Notes: generated from the sequence alone by a model not told the origin. Shown: positions 11,701 to 24,776, counted from the stretch's first letter. The stretch is DNA of 64,000 nt from Monosporascus cannonballus (GCA_004154925.1 QJNS01000109.1:1-64000); one strand, 5' to 3'. Made by a program: numbers and translations.

Positions 11701-13557
11701 AGATAAACACTCATCTTCCAAAAAGACTACGGCCCGGCCACGACGGTTCACTGCAACAACAATAGCCACCATGTAATTCCAGGGCACATAAAATAGAAGC
11801 GGGGGTAGGAGGCCACAGGGGTGCAAATACAGCAAAATCGATGAAAAAACAATTAAAACAAAGAGCACAGTGATGGGTAGACATTGAGTGGTTGTATTTT
11901 CACTCGCTTATATGGCTTCTCGGAGACATTATCCTCTACCATGAAACCATAATAGTAGAACACAAAATAGAGGCAAATTACCTGTCTCGCTTTTCTGTCT
12001 AGCTCGTCCTCCGAGTCATCATCCTCGGAGTCTGAGGCATTCGCCATTCTACCTCTGCTCTTACGGTCGCTCTTATTCTTGACTATATTCAAACATTAGC
12101 CACCACCTTCGGACACAAGACACGCCTTCAACGCCAATACAACCCGGTTTTTGGGTTGGTGGGGGGGGGAGACACATACTTGTCTGGCCTATCAACGAGG
12201 CCATCTCAGACTGAAGGGCATCTATCTGGTTTTGAATCCGGCTCGTTTCATGATCATGTCCGGGCTCATTCATTTGTTGGATCGCAGCATCGTAATCCCG
12301 CTGGACCTCGCCGGGAAGTCGACGAGAGCGACCAGGCAGGAGCTTTGTCTGGCTTCTATTTGTCCTCATCGATATATCGGTTCGCTTCCCCGCATATTTC
12401 TTAACCTCATTGGGGGTGGCATTCATGCGAGGATCCGGTGCCTCTGAGAAGAAGAGATTTGGACATCCGTCGATTTCTTTCCATTCCGGCCCCTCTGGGC
12501 GCTCGCCTATAACGGGACCCAGGTTGCGAACTTGGTCAGGTTGCTGGGTATTCGGCAAGGTCTGTACTAATCGGGGAGTACTTGCCGGGGCACCAAAGGG
12601 GACGCTAGCGATGGCCGGGACGTTGGCGTTGGCCGGGATGTTGGCGTTGGCCGGGACGTTGGCCAAGACGCCAGCCGGGACGCTTGTCGAGGTGCTTGCC
12701 CCCATAGCCATAGGGCCAGCGCTCTTCGGTTGCATAGGGACATGATTATCCACATGCCGAACATCAGCAGCAAGACGAGGCGGTTGGAAAGTCGCGGCGG
12801 GCTGGGAGTGCTGGTAAGAATATTGGAGAACTGGACTTGGACTGTGGCTCGGGTACAGCGGGGACTGCCGCGGGCTAGAGAATGTCTGACCATTGTGAGG
12901 GGTTACTGCCCTCAGGGGAGACTGGGTGCGGTATATGGCATCTCGTTGATCGACTGAGACCTGGTTAGGAATTGCTTGGCTAGATTGGGCATTCGACAAG
13001 TTGGAGTGTCTGTAATCCTGAATTTGCGGCTGATAACCAAATCCTGCATTTACAAATGCAGGCTGGCCATGTTGCGCAGGTTGAACATGCTGGGTAGGTT
13101 GAGCATGCTGGGTAGGTTGAACATGCTGGCCCTGTTGAGCATGCTGGCCACGCTGGGTGGTGGAAACCTGCCAGTGGCCATCCGTGAAAGTATGGGAGGC
13201 CTGTGGGAAATTTTGGCTGGGTTGTTCAACAGCTCTGAGTTGCCCATACTGAGAATGCGTCGGTGGTGTAGCAAACGGCTGGGGTGCTTGGACGCTAGCA
13301 GAGGTGGCGCCGTTGATATCGCCATAGTTCCCCTGATTCCCATAGAATGCAGAGCCCGAGATAGGTGGCTGAACGCCAGCAAATTCCTCGTTGTAGTTTT
13401 GCTGGTAATCCAAGCTGTACTGATTGGTATTCTGCTGGTCTCCGAAGTTATAGCCATAGGAGCCGGCCGTAAAGCTGTTCCCTTGGCCTTCTATTTGTTG
13501 ATTCTCATTCAGGTGCTGAGAGTATGCGGGCCATCCATTGTTGCCCTGTTGAGCCAT
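8707..13557 (-). CDS. PNUTS-like PP1 scaffold: Q-rich N-terminus, TFIIS-N-like domain, CCCH finger
   Basis: Modelled as three exons, 13557-12180, 12082-11982 and 11664-8707, giving 1478 aa. Residues 1-330 are Gln/Pro-rich low complexity with HVQPTQH-type repeats. A conserved-looking block beginning CPNLFFSEAPDP and an acidic DSEDDDSEDE stretch follow. A helical TFIIS-N-like region lies near 520-640. RTVTWKPDDQLVEYRYF (Arg883-) closely resembles the PP1-docking RVxF element of metazoan PNUTS/PPP1R10. The C-terminus has a C-x7-C-x5-C-x3-H zinc finger (Cys1450 to His1468), as in PNUTS. PNUTS acts in the nucleus, directing PP1 to RNA polymerase II and its termination factors. Exon 3 has no usable upstream ATG and an in-frame TAG just before its AG acceptor, so it must be joined upstream. 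Exon 2 ends in phase 0, as exon 3 requires. Two separate genes remain possible because the joining intron is 317 bases. Confidence 0.75.
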
Positions 13558-15052
13558 GTTGTATTAGCTCAAGCGAGTCGCCCCTTTAGTAAATGTTAGC
13601 ACGTGATCTAGAATTACGCACAAGGCTTTCATCCAATCATTTCTCGAAGTGTGGGGAAAAGGTGCCGAGAGAAACGCTAATGTGGTAGGCGTGTGTTTAT
13701 CACAAATCGCAAATCATAGCCTATCATAACTCATATGAAAAGATATCGAAGTATGCTAAGCGTATCCGCATTGATTTCACTCACCACTTTCAAAAGAAAC
13801 CTATGTGATTGTCTCCGCAAAGTCTCCTTGTCCTTTTTAAACACCCTATTGTACAAGACAGGAGACAGTCTGTCGCGAGTCTGTCTGTTACCGCAAGTAC
13901 TTTGACTGATGGGCTCGGAAACAAAGTCTGCGGGAATGATATGGGAAGGGTGTGGATTTAGTAAACGTCTCTGGCTCCGAAGGGTGTGAAGCGAAAATAA
14001 GCCAAGGCTTTGACTGTGGATCCGAGTTGAGTTGCAGTGCAGGCAGAGTTAAGACCGAAAGGGGCTTAGACCGCAGATCTAAATGAAAACGATCAGTTTC
14101 AATGCACATCAGAAAGGTCAGTGGCCAGTGCAGGGGAAGAAAGCCGCCAAGGAACAAAAGAGAACAAATGTGAAGTTAACGACAATAACGAGACCAGAGC
14201 ATTCGAGAGATATGACAACTCCCCAGAGCCGTCCTGACTTTCTTGGGACGGGTAAGGATAGAGCTGGTCATCCACAGAGTGGTCCGGCAAAGTATAAATT
14301 AAACTGGGCAACTCGGGGTTCCGTTGGCAGCCGAGCGTCATAGAAATAGGTGTTGCATGGCCTAACAGAGGTGGTCGTCGTTGTTGACTTCTGCTTGTAG
14401 TGTTCTAAGTAGGGCCGAAGCTGGGCTGTAGTGCAGCAGCAGGCAAAGAGGCTGACGGGCTTTCCGAGTTCAAAAGCACACCCTTTTTGGCTCCACACCA
14501 GAACAAAGCGACAGAGAGACAGAGAGACGAAACAGAGTAGAGGCTGTCGTTCCCAAGTTGAGGCCTCGGTCTGTGCCATTATTCGATGGCCTTGGTCGAT
14601 TCACGACCCGCTTATTGCTTTGTACCGATTCTGGCTTATTGAGCCAGGAACTCTAAAAGCTCGGCCAGGGCCGCTGTAGGATGCACCTAACTGCTGACAG
14701 CTTTTGGGTGAATTTTGGCTGCGTGCTCGTCCTCAACTCCGGGCTGGTGGGGTTGTGATGCTGTTCCTGTTCCAGGGGTAGGTATTTGAGCCAAGCGGAA
14801 GAGCGACTAATATGGATGGGCTTGATGATGACGGACGATCAGGCTAATGACATCCACCATATTGAGATTTTTTTTTGTAGGCAGGCAGCCAGTCAGTGAG
14901 TTCTTCTATTGAACTTTGGCTTCAGTCTCTGTGTGCACCCAGGTAGGTATCTTCCTTGCCAGCTCCCTTTTCCTCTCTCCCAGTTTCTGGGAATTTTGAG
15001 GTTTAGGAGTTACTCTCTTACTGCCTTTAAAGCCAGGCGTTGATATTGATCC

Positions 15053-15081
15053 GTGTGTGTGTATGTGTGTGTTTGTGTGTG
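15053..15081. repeat. GT microsatellite
   Basis: Interrupted GT repeat (GTGTGTGTGTATGTGTGTGT followed by TTGTGTGTG) in noncoding DNA. Confidence 0.85.
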
Positions 15082-16326
15082 CCCTCTCTCGAATGCTCTG
15101 CAGTTGGGAATTCAAGCACGATGGTAAAATCGTTGTCAGTTGACTTTCCCCCCTTCTCCCCAGCCGCCACCAATCCCTGTCGACTGCGCAATTCACCGAT
15201 GCACGAATCGGGGCCCAGTGGTGAACGGAACAAAGCAAGGCAGCCCAGAGGTAGACGCAATCAACTTCCAGTACAATGCTTTCTATAGGGATGCACAGGC
15301 GTAATTGGTGGGGTGCAAAGGGGAATAAGGGGATTTTTGACGTTATTTCGTAACCTACCTAGCCTATTCGACCCAGGTTTAAGTTCCCAGCTGCCGTGGC
15401 CTCAATGTGCCTGTTTCTCCCTCTAAAAGAGACGTCAAGAGCGTGGTCATACTCTCTTTACTTGAGAGATGGCGCGCTTTACAACATGGATATCCTCCTG
15501 CACAGGCTTAATGAATTGACGGGGAGATTTAGAAAATGAGGCTATCTCCGGCAAGCTGACCAAGGTTAAACGTGATTGAAAGACGGGTCAGTTTTTTAGA
15601 GAACGGAGAGAAGATGGAGAACGCGATCTGCAAAACGGCCAACGCAGAGGGCAAGACTATCTAAGATCTCTGGGTGCAATTGATCTCTCATGGAAATTGA
15701 CAGGTATTACAAGATCCAAGAGTATAATGACAACAGAATCATAGGTAGGGGGATATCTGGTCGATGACGACGATGGCGGTTGGCGATGAGAGATGCGGTT
15801 GTTGGAAAGTGGAAAGAGACGCGAAGAGAGCGGAAGAATGGGAGAGAGAGTTTGATGGCTGGGCTGTGTTTAGGTAGAACCTGACAACTTAGGTAGGTAA
15901 AGTTTAGCGGGCCTTTGAATTTTCCACTGCCCAGGCAGCCCCGGCCCCAGCCTATCCGGGCAGTAGGTAGGCACTGCGCCTATGAATTGGGGAGTCAGGC
16001 ACGACATTGTGTGACATTGTATTGCTGCATCGGTGATGCGGTGGGGCCATTGCAACCAATTGACGATTTGTGGCCGCTTAAGGTTCCCTTCGTTTCGCAA
16101 TCGGCCGCAGCAGAAGTAACCGCCACCACTGCCAGGGGCCATGTGAAAGAAGCAACAGAGGCATCGCCAGTCGGACATAATTGGATGGCCAATGATTACC
16201 TAGTATAACCATGATTGCACAGTAGAAAGCTATTACTGTGATGGCCGAAATAGTCGCCGATTAGAAATGCTACCCAGTACATTGGGAACCAGGAGGGTTA
16301 CACACACATCCTTGTGTTGAACCACT

Positions 16327-16602
16327 CAGGTCGTGGACAAAATAATTGACACACCTTTGTACTGCTTCAGAACGAGCCTATTACGATGCAACTATTTGCA
16401 AAAATTGAAGGAAATCAGCCAAAACGCTTAAGAAAAAGTTATCAATTTTATAAACTGGTTTATTATTAACCGACTAAATAATATATATATATATATATAT
16501 TCTAAAGCCCGGGAATTTAGAGTGGTTTATCTATTGATATCATTTGCTGACGCTTAAGGGGGTTACTAGTAAAAGTGTAACAATTATTTTGTCCACAATC
16601 TG
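16327..16602. mobile_element. Degenerate short inverted-repeat element (MITE-like)
   Basis: The ends are imperfect inverted repeats of about 35 bases. Both begin CAG and share a perfect 16-base core, GTGGACAAAATAATTG, read inward (left core from 16333, right core ending at 16596). The 276-base body is AT-rich, has no coding capacity and includes the AT microsatellite at 16481-16500. The CAG start and end sequence recall Tc1/mariner-type elements. No intact TA target duplication flanks it, so the superfamily is an inference. Confidence 0.55.
16481..16500. repeat. (AT)10 microsatellite
   Basis: Uninterrupted AT dinucleotide run in the core of the inverted-repeat element. Confidence 0.9.
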
Positions 16603-17199
16603 CCACCTACCAGTGATCTATGCCCCCAAGGTGCGTACTTGTAACTCGAAGTATCTGAATTGGGGGGGGGGCTCTTACGCAGTTAAGTATGCGCGGCGGA
16701 GCTTATAGATGCCGATGCCCCTCATAGAGTCCGGTCAACCAATCAGTTTGATCCAAGTCTTTAATTGATTAGACACCTGTTCCTGACTTCAACATTAAAC
16801 ATACCGAGGACAGCTACAGATAATAATAATGCCACCCTTTTGAACAGCTCGAAACATCTTACGTCAACTTGAACTTACTCCCCTTTCATGCGCTTCCACC
16901 AAACTCGAACTTTCTTATATCCGATTGAGTGCGCCAAGGGATGGCAATGATGAGTAACAAGCGCTGAATGACTTCGCCATCTTTTGAACTGCCTGATTCC
17001 GAAAGCTCTGGCATCGCTCCCCAGCTTCCAGGTTGCAACTTGACGACACCCCACCACCATCGCCAGCATCGCAACGTCGACTCCGCGGCCACTAACACGA
17101 CTACCACTCCTGATAGGGCGATAAAGACGACTTCAGCGGCGGCGGCGGCGGCGGTGGCGTTATATCCACTCCCCGAGCAGAGTCAGCATTATCGCAACC

Positions 17200-20130
17200 A
17201 TGGCGACAGTCAAGGGACATTCGCTGCGGGATCGTCAGATAGCTTCCCTCAAGCAGGTCCTTAACCTTAATGAACCGCTCGACCAGAAAGATGAGAATGA
17301 CAGCCACGCAAACGGGTTGGCTCCGGCGGTTCCTATTCTCACTGCTCAGGGAGAGCCAATATGGAAGGTACTTGTCTTCGACGACTTGGGTAGGTGTTCT
17401 CTCCTCGGCGGCTATATAGCTAGCAATGGACATAGCGACGGAAGGAGACTGACGACATGCCGTGGTAGGCCGGGATGCGATCAGTTCCGTCATGAGAGTG
17501 AGCGACCTACGCCAACTAGGAGTCACGATGCATATGCACATCGCATCAAACAGACATCCAATAGAAGATGCGCCTGTCGTCTACCTCGTCGAACCGACCG
17601 CCCAAAACCTCCAGACTATCACTTCCGACCTTCAAAAGGGGCTCTATTCCCCAGCCTACTTGAACTTTCTCTCCTCCATACCGCGCCCCCTTCTCGAAGG
17701 TAGGCCTCCCCCGTCGCTTACTTATTCTGCGGCCTGTTTGAACACCGCATTGTCACACCTCGCCTTGCTCGCCCGCCTCAAGCTTTTTGTGTGGCTTCCA
17801 CAGCTCCCGTAGCCTCTTCTAGTTACATCCGAGACGCATGCTGACTGCAATGTGTTGAAAAAGACTTCGCCGCGCAGACGGCCACGGCAGGGAACTCCGA
17901 TAAGATCGCCCAGTTGTACGACCAGTACCTGAACTTCATCGTTGCCGAGCCCGATCTTTTCAGTCTAGGGATGCAGAAGAAGCACACCTACTGGACATTG
18001 AACAGTGCAAAAACCACAGACGAGGAGTTAGATAATGTCGTGGATAGGATAGTGAGCGGGTTGTTCAGTGTCGTTGTTACTATGGGTATGGGTGTATCGC
18101 CATGCTTTCCCGGCCGGATGCAGGTAGACTAATGGTAACAGGCGTCGTACCCATCATCAGATGTCCCAAAGGAGCCGCAGCAGAGATGATAGCCGGTAAG
18201 TCTTGGAACGGAATATGGATATTGAGGAATACTAATGGACGCAACAGGGAAACTCGACCGAAAGCTACGCGATCACATCCTCAATTCCCGCGACAATCTC
18301 TTTTCATCCAGCACAAGACCAGCCTCATCCGCCGGCACGCCGACATCCCGACCTGTTCTCATTATACTCGACAGAAACGTCGACTTAAATTCCATGCTCT
18401 CACACTCGTAAGCAATTTTCTGCGTCATCTCTTACCTCCAGTTATTCAACCCCTGAGAACCAATTCCTACGGGGCGGTATATGGAAACCAGCTCCTCCTA
18501 AGCTGGCTCACAAATCCTATCGCACGTCTAATTTACCAGAAACCTCTGTTGCTAACACGGCGAAGTTGGACGTACCAGAGTCTAGTACACGATGTACTGA
18601 ACATGAAACTGAACCGGATAACTATCGAGACCCCGATAGACGAGAATAATCCTGCCAAGGGTACAACTAAGAAGTCGTACGACCTCACGTCCACGGACTT
18701 CTTCTGGGCCAAAAATGCGGGATTGCCGTTTCCTCAAGTAGCGGAAGATATCGATACTGGTAAGACCTGATCACGAGGCGGTGATCAACCGGTACTAAGA
18801 GCATGTGTAGAGTTGAGCAGGTACAAGGAGGATGCCGCAGAAATCACCAGGAAGACAGGCGCGTCGTCTATCGAAGACCTTCAAAATGACACAAGTGCCA
18901 AAGCACAGCACCTGAAAGCGGTAAGAAACCTCGAAACCCCGTATCCTCCCATGCCGTTTTCATCGGTCTCCCAGGGGCCTTTTTTTTTTTGATTTGAGAT
19001 GACATCCCATATCCAGCATCCCCAATGTTGCTCTTGATAGCTTATGTATGGCCCGTAAACGTGGGTATACTAATTTTCGTGGCGTAATAGGCGATTACGT
19101 TATTACCTCAACTTCGGGAACGGAAGGCTATCCTAGATATGCACATGAACATTCTGGCGGCGCTTCTGACAGGTATTAAGGATCGACAACTGGATAACTA
19201 TTTCCAAGTTGAAGAGAATATTATGAAGCAGACAAAGGCTCAGATTCTTGAATTTATCCGGGGCGACATGAAGGGCAAGGATCCCTTGGATAAGCTACGG
19301 CTCTTCGTTATCTGGTTCCTGAGCACGGAGCAGGACACCTCCACAGCGGAATGGAACCAGTTCAAGGAGGCTCTGACGGCAGCGGGCGTAGATACGGCCT
19401 GTCTTCCCTACATCTGGCAGTATGTTTTCCTCCCTTGCGCCCTGCAGCTGCTTCGAAGAGCTAACCCTTCGTCAAAAGGGTCCGCGCGACCACAAAGATG
19501 ACCCAGCTCACAACCATCAACAACCCCTCCTCGCAGTCCTCGCAGACGTCGGACCTATTCGGGCGATTCTCGTCGCTATCGACGCGCCTGACGGACCGCC
19601 TAAAGGACACGGGCGTCGGCGTGCCGGGGAACCTCGCGTCCAACTTCGACTCGCTCATCGGCGGCATCAAGAACTTCCTGCCCGCCGACCGCGACCTCAC
19701 CATTACCAAGATCGTCGAGTCTATCATGGACCCGCAGGCGGCCTCGACGTCGGCAATCGCCAAGACGGAGAACTACCTCTACTTCGACCCGCGCAGCGCC
19801 AATGCCCGAGGCACCATGCCGCCGCCCAGCGCCGCGATACGTGCCGGTGGCGGCTCGGCCCCCCCGGGCGCCCTCCCCGGAGCACCCGGATCCGGACCCG
19901 GCACCGGCGCCTCCTTCGGCCAGCGGCGGCAAGGGTATTCCGATGCCGTCGTCTTCACCGTCGGCGGCGGCAGCATGGACGAGTACGGCAACCTCCAGGA
20001 GTGGGTCGCGCGCACCGGCGAGGGCAAGGCCACCCGGAAGAGGGTCATCTACGGGAGCACGGAGCTGCTCAACGCGCGGGAGTTCATCACCGAGGAGCTC
20101 GAGAGGTTGGGGAGGGAGTTCGCCAGTTAG
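17200..20130 (+). CDS. sly1: Sec1/Munc18-family protein Sly1 (ER-Golgi vesicle fusion)
   Basis: Nine exons: 17200-17389, 17469-17699, 17864-18085, 18142-18195, 18248-18407, 18566-18759, 18811-18920, 19091-19419 and 19479-20130, all in phase, giving 713 aa. The N-terminus (LRDRQIASLKQVLNLN ... KVLVFDDLGRD) and the LIILDRNVDL segment followed by SWTYQSLVHDVL are typical of Sly1/SCFD1. So is the C-terminal VVFTVGGGSMDEYGNLQEW with KRVIYGSTELLNAREF. SM proteins clasp SNARE bundles; Sly1 binds syntaxin-5/Sed5-type SNAREs in ER-Golgi traffic. A Gly/Pro-rich insert (GALPGAPGSGPGTGAS) precedes the last conserved block and explains the length above the yeast protein. The gene is intact. It converges on the chitin synthase gene. 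Confidence 0.95.
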
Positions 20131-21525
20131 TCGAGTCTTGTTTGCTCTGTGTGCGCCCGTGGAATGTGTATGTGGGCGTGTTATGTGGAGGGCAATGGGG
20201 GTGAGGAGGACTGGGGTTAGGTTGGTTGGTTATTGTAGCAACATGATAGAAAAGACCCTCTGCAACGCGATGCGAGGGGTGGCAAGGAGACGCAAAAAGT
20301 GGAACGTCCATGGTCGTATAGTGTAGTGTAGTTAATACCCATCCCGGCGCGGCCCGACGGCGTGCGTAATTGCTCCATATATGTATATTTTGCTGGCGGT
20401 GAGATTGAGGCAAGTTTAAGTGCTGTCAATTCATGGGTATTGAGTCAACGTGCAGTTGGCTGATGACTTACCGGAATAGGGGCGGTCATGAAAAGTAAAG
20501 TGGCATATCGGTCTCGGCGCTTAAGGGGGTTTCGGTTGATTGGTACGATGTCCGGCACTTTATATATGTACGCATCTGCCTCCTGACCTTAGGCACCCCT
20601 TGCTTGAAGTCAGCTTATCTCAGCTGGGGCTGGCTGTTGAACAGGGCTAGTTAGTCTTCATGTTGCTCCTTGGATCATAAGCAGGTAATTAGCCAGCTAA
20701 GGTTTCTAGTCCCGACCGATGAAGGAATCATAAGGAGAGTGTTTCGTTTCGAGCCCCTACATAGATAGGCATAGGCTGAAACAAAACGCTTCAAGTAGTT
20801 GTCGTGTAGGACTACTTCTTACTTTAACCCGGTCCGACGGGGGTCGGCTGTTCGAGATGGTTTGCTCTCGGTAGGCAGGCACAGGGACAAGGGCTATACC
20901 TCGAAACCCAAACCTTTCGGCACCCAATACGCGCGAGCGCAAGCCAGGCGCTAGGACACCTCGCAGCTTAGAATCACTTTCGGTAGATAACGAAAGGCCA
21001 CATTATTATGAATAATGGTCGAGTTAGCTAGCTAGCCAGCATAACAGGCGACACGGCCCATTCACTTCTAGAGCTCTATGCGATTCCCCTATCTACCTAA
21101 GCAGGTAATCCAACAAGAATACCCCCCCCAGTAACAACAACGCAACGCCACACAAGTTCCCCCAGACCCGTACGTACGTAAGTGCTAATCAATTAATCAT
21201 ATCGTGACATACCCCGTTACCGCCACCGACCTCTCCATCCCCCAACTCCGAAAGCATCTCCGTCTGGTCATCCCCAACAGGGTGGGTGGACTCGTAAAGT
21301 TTTGAGAAACGCCTGGGGTGAATGATCTCGGGTATATATGCAAAATACGAACGAGGTCCCGAAGAGAAAGAGGGGACAAGAGACTTCGCATCGCAATGGG
21401 GAAGAAGAGAGGATCATGATGAAAAGAAGACATTAATTTCGGGCGCGATATGATAACGGAAGCAGCGTCCATGGCATATAACAGTACACCACATTCACTT
21501 ACAAACACAGGGCCGCATTCCTGCT
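20131..21525. other. Convergent intergenic region
   Basis: 1.4 kb between the stop codons of Sly1 (+) and chitin synthase (-). No coding region is recognised; only short frames and simple-sequence patches such as the C-run at 21121-21128. Confidence 0.45.
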
Positions 21526-24500
21526 CTAGACACCCCTGAACATGCGCACGACGAGGAACCAGCAGAGTCCGATGAACTTGAAGGCGCTGAGCACGGCGAC
21601 GCTCCAGAGGATGACGGCCATGTACGTGTTGGCGCGCCTGGTCTCGGCCTCCTCGCTCGCGCTGGGGTCCAGGTTGTCGAGCCCCGCGGTGCTGAGCACG
21701 AGCGCGATGAGGCCGAAGTTGGTGATCATCCAGATGAGCACGTTGAGGGAGCGGATCCAGCGGTAGTAGTCCATCTGGGCCTCGGCCTTCTGCGCGTCCG
21801 TCGGCTCCTTCTTGGCCTCCACGTACTTCGTGCTGAACACCGCCAGCTCCCGCTCGTACATGGCGTTCAGGTCGCCCTCGTCCGGCAGGTCGGTCTTACC
21901 CTTGCCATCCTTGGTGTCGACCTTGGGCAGCTCCTCGGCCTTGTCGTCTCCCTTCGTACCCCACGAGATGTCGTGCGTGTTGCAGAAGGCGTAGACGTTA
22001 AGGATGTTGATGAAGGTCGGCGTGAGAAGAAGGTATTGTACGAACGACGTGATCATGTGCCATGGATCGAACATCATAATGGACGCAATCAGCCATAAGC
22101 CGTAAGTGGACATCATGGAGATGATGAGCGTCAGGAATATTTGGTTGTTGAAGATGTTGCTTATGTTGAATCCGTTGACCGTCTCCGCCTGAATTGCTCT
22201 CACGGTAATAAAAACGGCGGCAAACATCAAGTACCTAAGGACTGCGGTTAGTAGACGTGGCTCAAAACTAGACAGAGCATTAGATACTTACGCCATAATC
22301 ACAGTCCAGAAGATGACCATAGCCGTGTAGAGTTTACCGGAACCCGCAGGTCGATTACCCATGGAAAGCACGAAACAGGCGGCTAGCGAGATGGCATAGA
22401 ACCACTGGAAAATGACGCCAAGGATCGTACCAACGTTGCCTAGAAGATTTTCGGCTCCCAAACTGTTCGTCAAGATCTTGAAAACCAGGAAAAAGTTGCC
22501 AATAGCAAACCAGGCAAAGATCATGTTGACAGTTTGGTAGATGAATTCGATGAAGAACATAATCTTCCGTAAGAACGAGTGGTCGGAGCGGAAGAACTCG
22601 TAGAAGTGGGCAATGGCGTAGATGGCGGCAAAGAATGAACCGTTCAACCAACGGCGCCGCTGAAGAATCAGCTCGGTGACGACGTCTGGTACATCGGTCT
22701 CTCCCGTGGCCGACTTCACGTATTGCAAGATCCAGTGACAATTACGTTTCGTGACGAGCTCGAAACATAAAATTCGATCCTCGGCAAGGTACATGTTGGA
22801 CGTAAAAACACCAGCGCCAGCGCCGTGAAGCGTTTCGCCCTTGAAGTACTTCTCCAGGGGACCCTGGCCGTTCTTGTCATTCTGGAGCGCAATATATCGG
22901 TAGGCCGAGAAGGCTCCCGGCAAGACAGAGATAAACCCGAAGGCCGATTCTAGAGGCTTATCCAGAATGTTACTCATCTTATACTCAAAATTTTGGGTAG
23001 CGACGAGCGGGTTGAGCAAGTGCTTCCCCCCGGTCCCCAACATAGCCTTGATCTCACCACAGGCGCCAGCGCACATGGGCTCCAAGTCGAACGCTTTCCA
23101 GAGCTGATAGATCGAGTTTCCTCCCGGCCGGGTACCAGCATCGAGAAGAACACAGATATTCGGGTTCAACACGCGACCGAACGCCTGGAAAAACCATCTG
23201 TGGGAGTTGATCTTCTTCTGGTTCTTCTCTTTCAAGCAAAACAGCATCTGGACCGACTGCTTCTTCGGGATAAGCTGAACCACGTCATTTTTAATCTGAA
23301 GGCCGACCTGCGTCGTGTACTCGTAAATATGGGCTGTCACGTCCTTGCCGTTGACTTGCTGTTTAGCGATACCCTCCTGGTAGACGCCCATACCGGCAAG
23401 GAGAGCCCTCGTCCGTGGGTTGATCTTGGACCGCCCGTCACTCACGACACACACAACGATCTTCTTCCACGCGTCCGGACCCCACGTTTTACTCTCCTTC
23501 CGGGCGCACATATACTCGATGTTCTTCAGCACACCTATCATGGTACGCGCAAAGAGAATATCATCCTCGTTGTACATGGTGATGACGACGAAAAGCTCGG
23601 TGTGTCGCGGCTTGCTAAATAGCCTCTGGCGCAAAGTGAAATTCTCTTCATAAAAGTCGTTGGGGTCGCAAGTTGCTGCCGTGTATCGCATATGGGTAAA
23701 CTCGTCGCGCTCGCCATGAGGAAGCTGGCTGAGGAGCTTAGGAGGTATCGGACAGTCTAGGACCAAGTTTCCTCTGTACAGCAGAACTTGCTTTACGGTC
23801 TTGAACCTCCGGAGGCCACCAGCTGGCTGTTGTGGCTGCTGCTGCTGTTCATGGCGGGGGTCATCAGCGTATGGTTGCTGTGGCAGGCCCTGGGCGTACG
23901 AGTCGTTCTGGGCCAGCATGGGCCGTCTGTCATCGAGGTCGTACCCCTGAGGGTCGTTGTAGGGCGTCCCGGCTGGGGAAGGCTCATAGGGCTGGTTATA
24001 GTAGGCGTCATGGTGCTGCTCAGGATTAACGGAGTAGTCTGACGGATAGCCTTGCCCATGACCTCCGTATGGGCCCTGCGACAGGTTGTCCATGGAGTGG
24101 GGGGCATTTAGGGGGAGGATATCGCTGGGCGTGTATGTTCCCGGTCCCGGACGAGCGGGCATATCTAGGTGGCCCGGCGGTGGCGGCGGGTGCTGGCCAT
24201 ACTGAAGGTTGTCCATAGAATAGCCCTGCTGAAGGGGGTTACCCGGCGAGGGTGTCCGGTGCATTCTGGGGTCGTGGTGATCCATGGTGGGATCGTAATA
24301 ACCGTCGCCTAGATGCCAGGAGTAGAGAGGTTAGAGTAAAAAGAGACTGTCTAACTAGGAGCAGGGAGTTAAAATAGACTGAGAACAAAGCAGGCGCAAA
24401 GCTACCAGAAGATCTGATTCCACAAGATCGCCGCACTGCGCCACGATATCTGCGCGTCGCCTTTGACTAGCAAAGGGCTAGATCTCTCATGAGTAGACAA

Positions 24501-24776
24501 TGCAAATACAAGGCGCTGCCGCGCAGAAAAAGAAAAAAAAAAAGCAAAGACGCGAGAGATTACAAGACCATAGGGATAGCTGAGTGAAGAATCAACTTTC
24601 GAGAGAAGATGCGCGCGATGAGGACGGCGCCAAGGCAGGGATGAGGTTCGGATGCCGCCATTGGCGATAAGCAGTGGAGGACGGAGCAGAAGGGAAATTG
24701 CGCACAGTATAGCGTACACAACAGGTAGGGATATAGTCGGTAGCTAAAGTCACATACCTAAACGATTATAAGACAT
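21526..24776 (-). CDS. Chitin synthase, class III
   Basis: Three exons: 24776-24758, 24308-22292 and 22234-21526, giving 914 aa. The 19-base first exon (MSYNRL) joins across a 449-base intron to [27 protein letters not shown] sequence, the usual N-terminus of this class. Residues 1-180 are Pro/Gln/Tyr-rich. The GT2 catalytic core follows, with [32 protein letters not shown], the AEDRIL motif and QRRRW (Gln556-Trp560). About seven membrane segments make up the C-terminal third, ending MFRGV. The enzyme polymerises UDP-GlcNAc into chitin at the plasma membrane. Core sequences such as [10 protein letters not shown] and [12 protein letters not shown] match class III (Neurospora chs-1, Aspergillus chsB) rather than class I or II. 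Class III enzymes act in hyphal tip growth and are absent from yeast. The gene looks intact. Confidence 0.96.

Larger units (their letters stand above)
13558..17199. other. Long divergent intergenic region
   Basis: 3.6 kb between the PNUTS-like start (-) and the Sly1 start (+). It contains a GT-rich microsatellite, an AT microsatellite, AG-rich tracts (14511-14535) and a degenerate inverted-repeat element (16327-16602). Open frames are short and overlapping. Long 5' leaders or an unrecognised noncoding RNA could lie here. Confidence 0.4.

Noticed and set aside
12976..13599. Plus-strand 207-codon frame
   Set aside because: Antisense of the Gln-rich N-terminus of the PNUTS-like protein; no independent motif.
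14083..14343. 86-codon plus-strand frame in the long intergenic region
   Set aside because: No motif and no coding bias; overlaps an equally long frame on the other strand.
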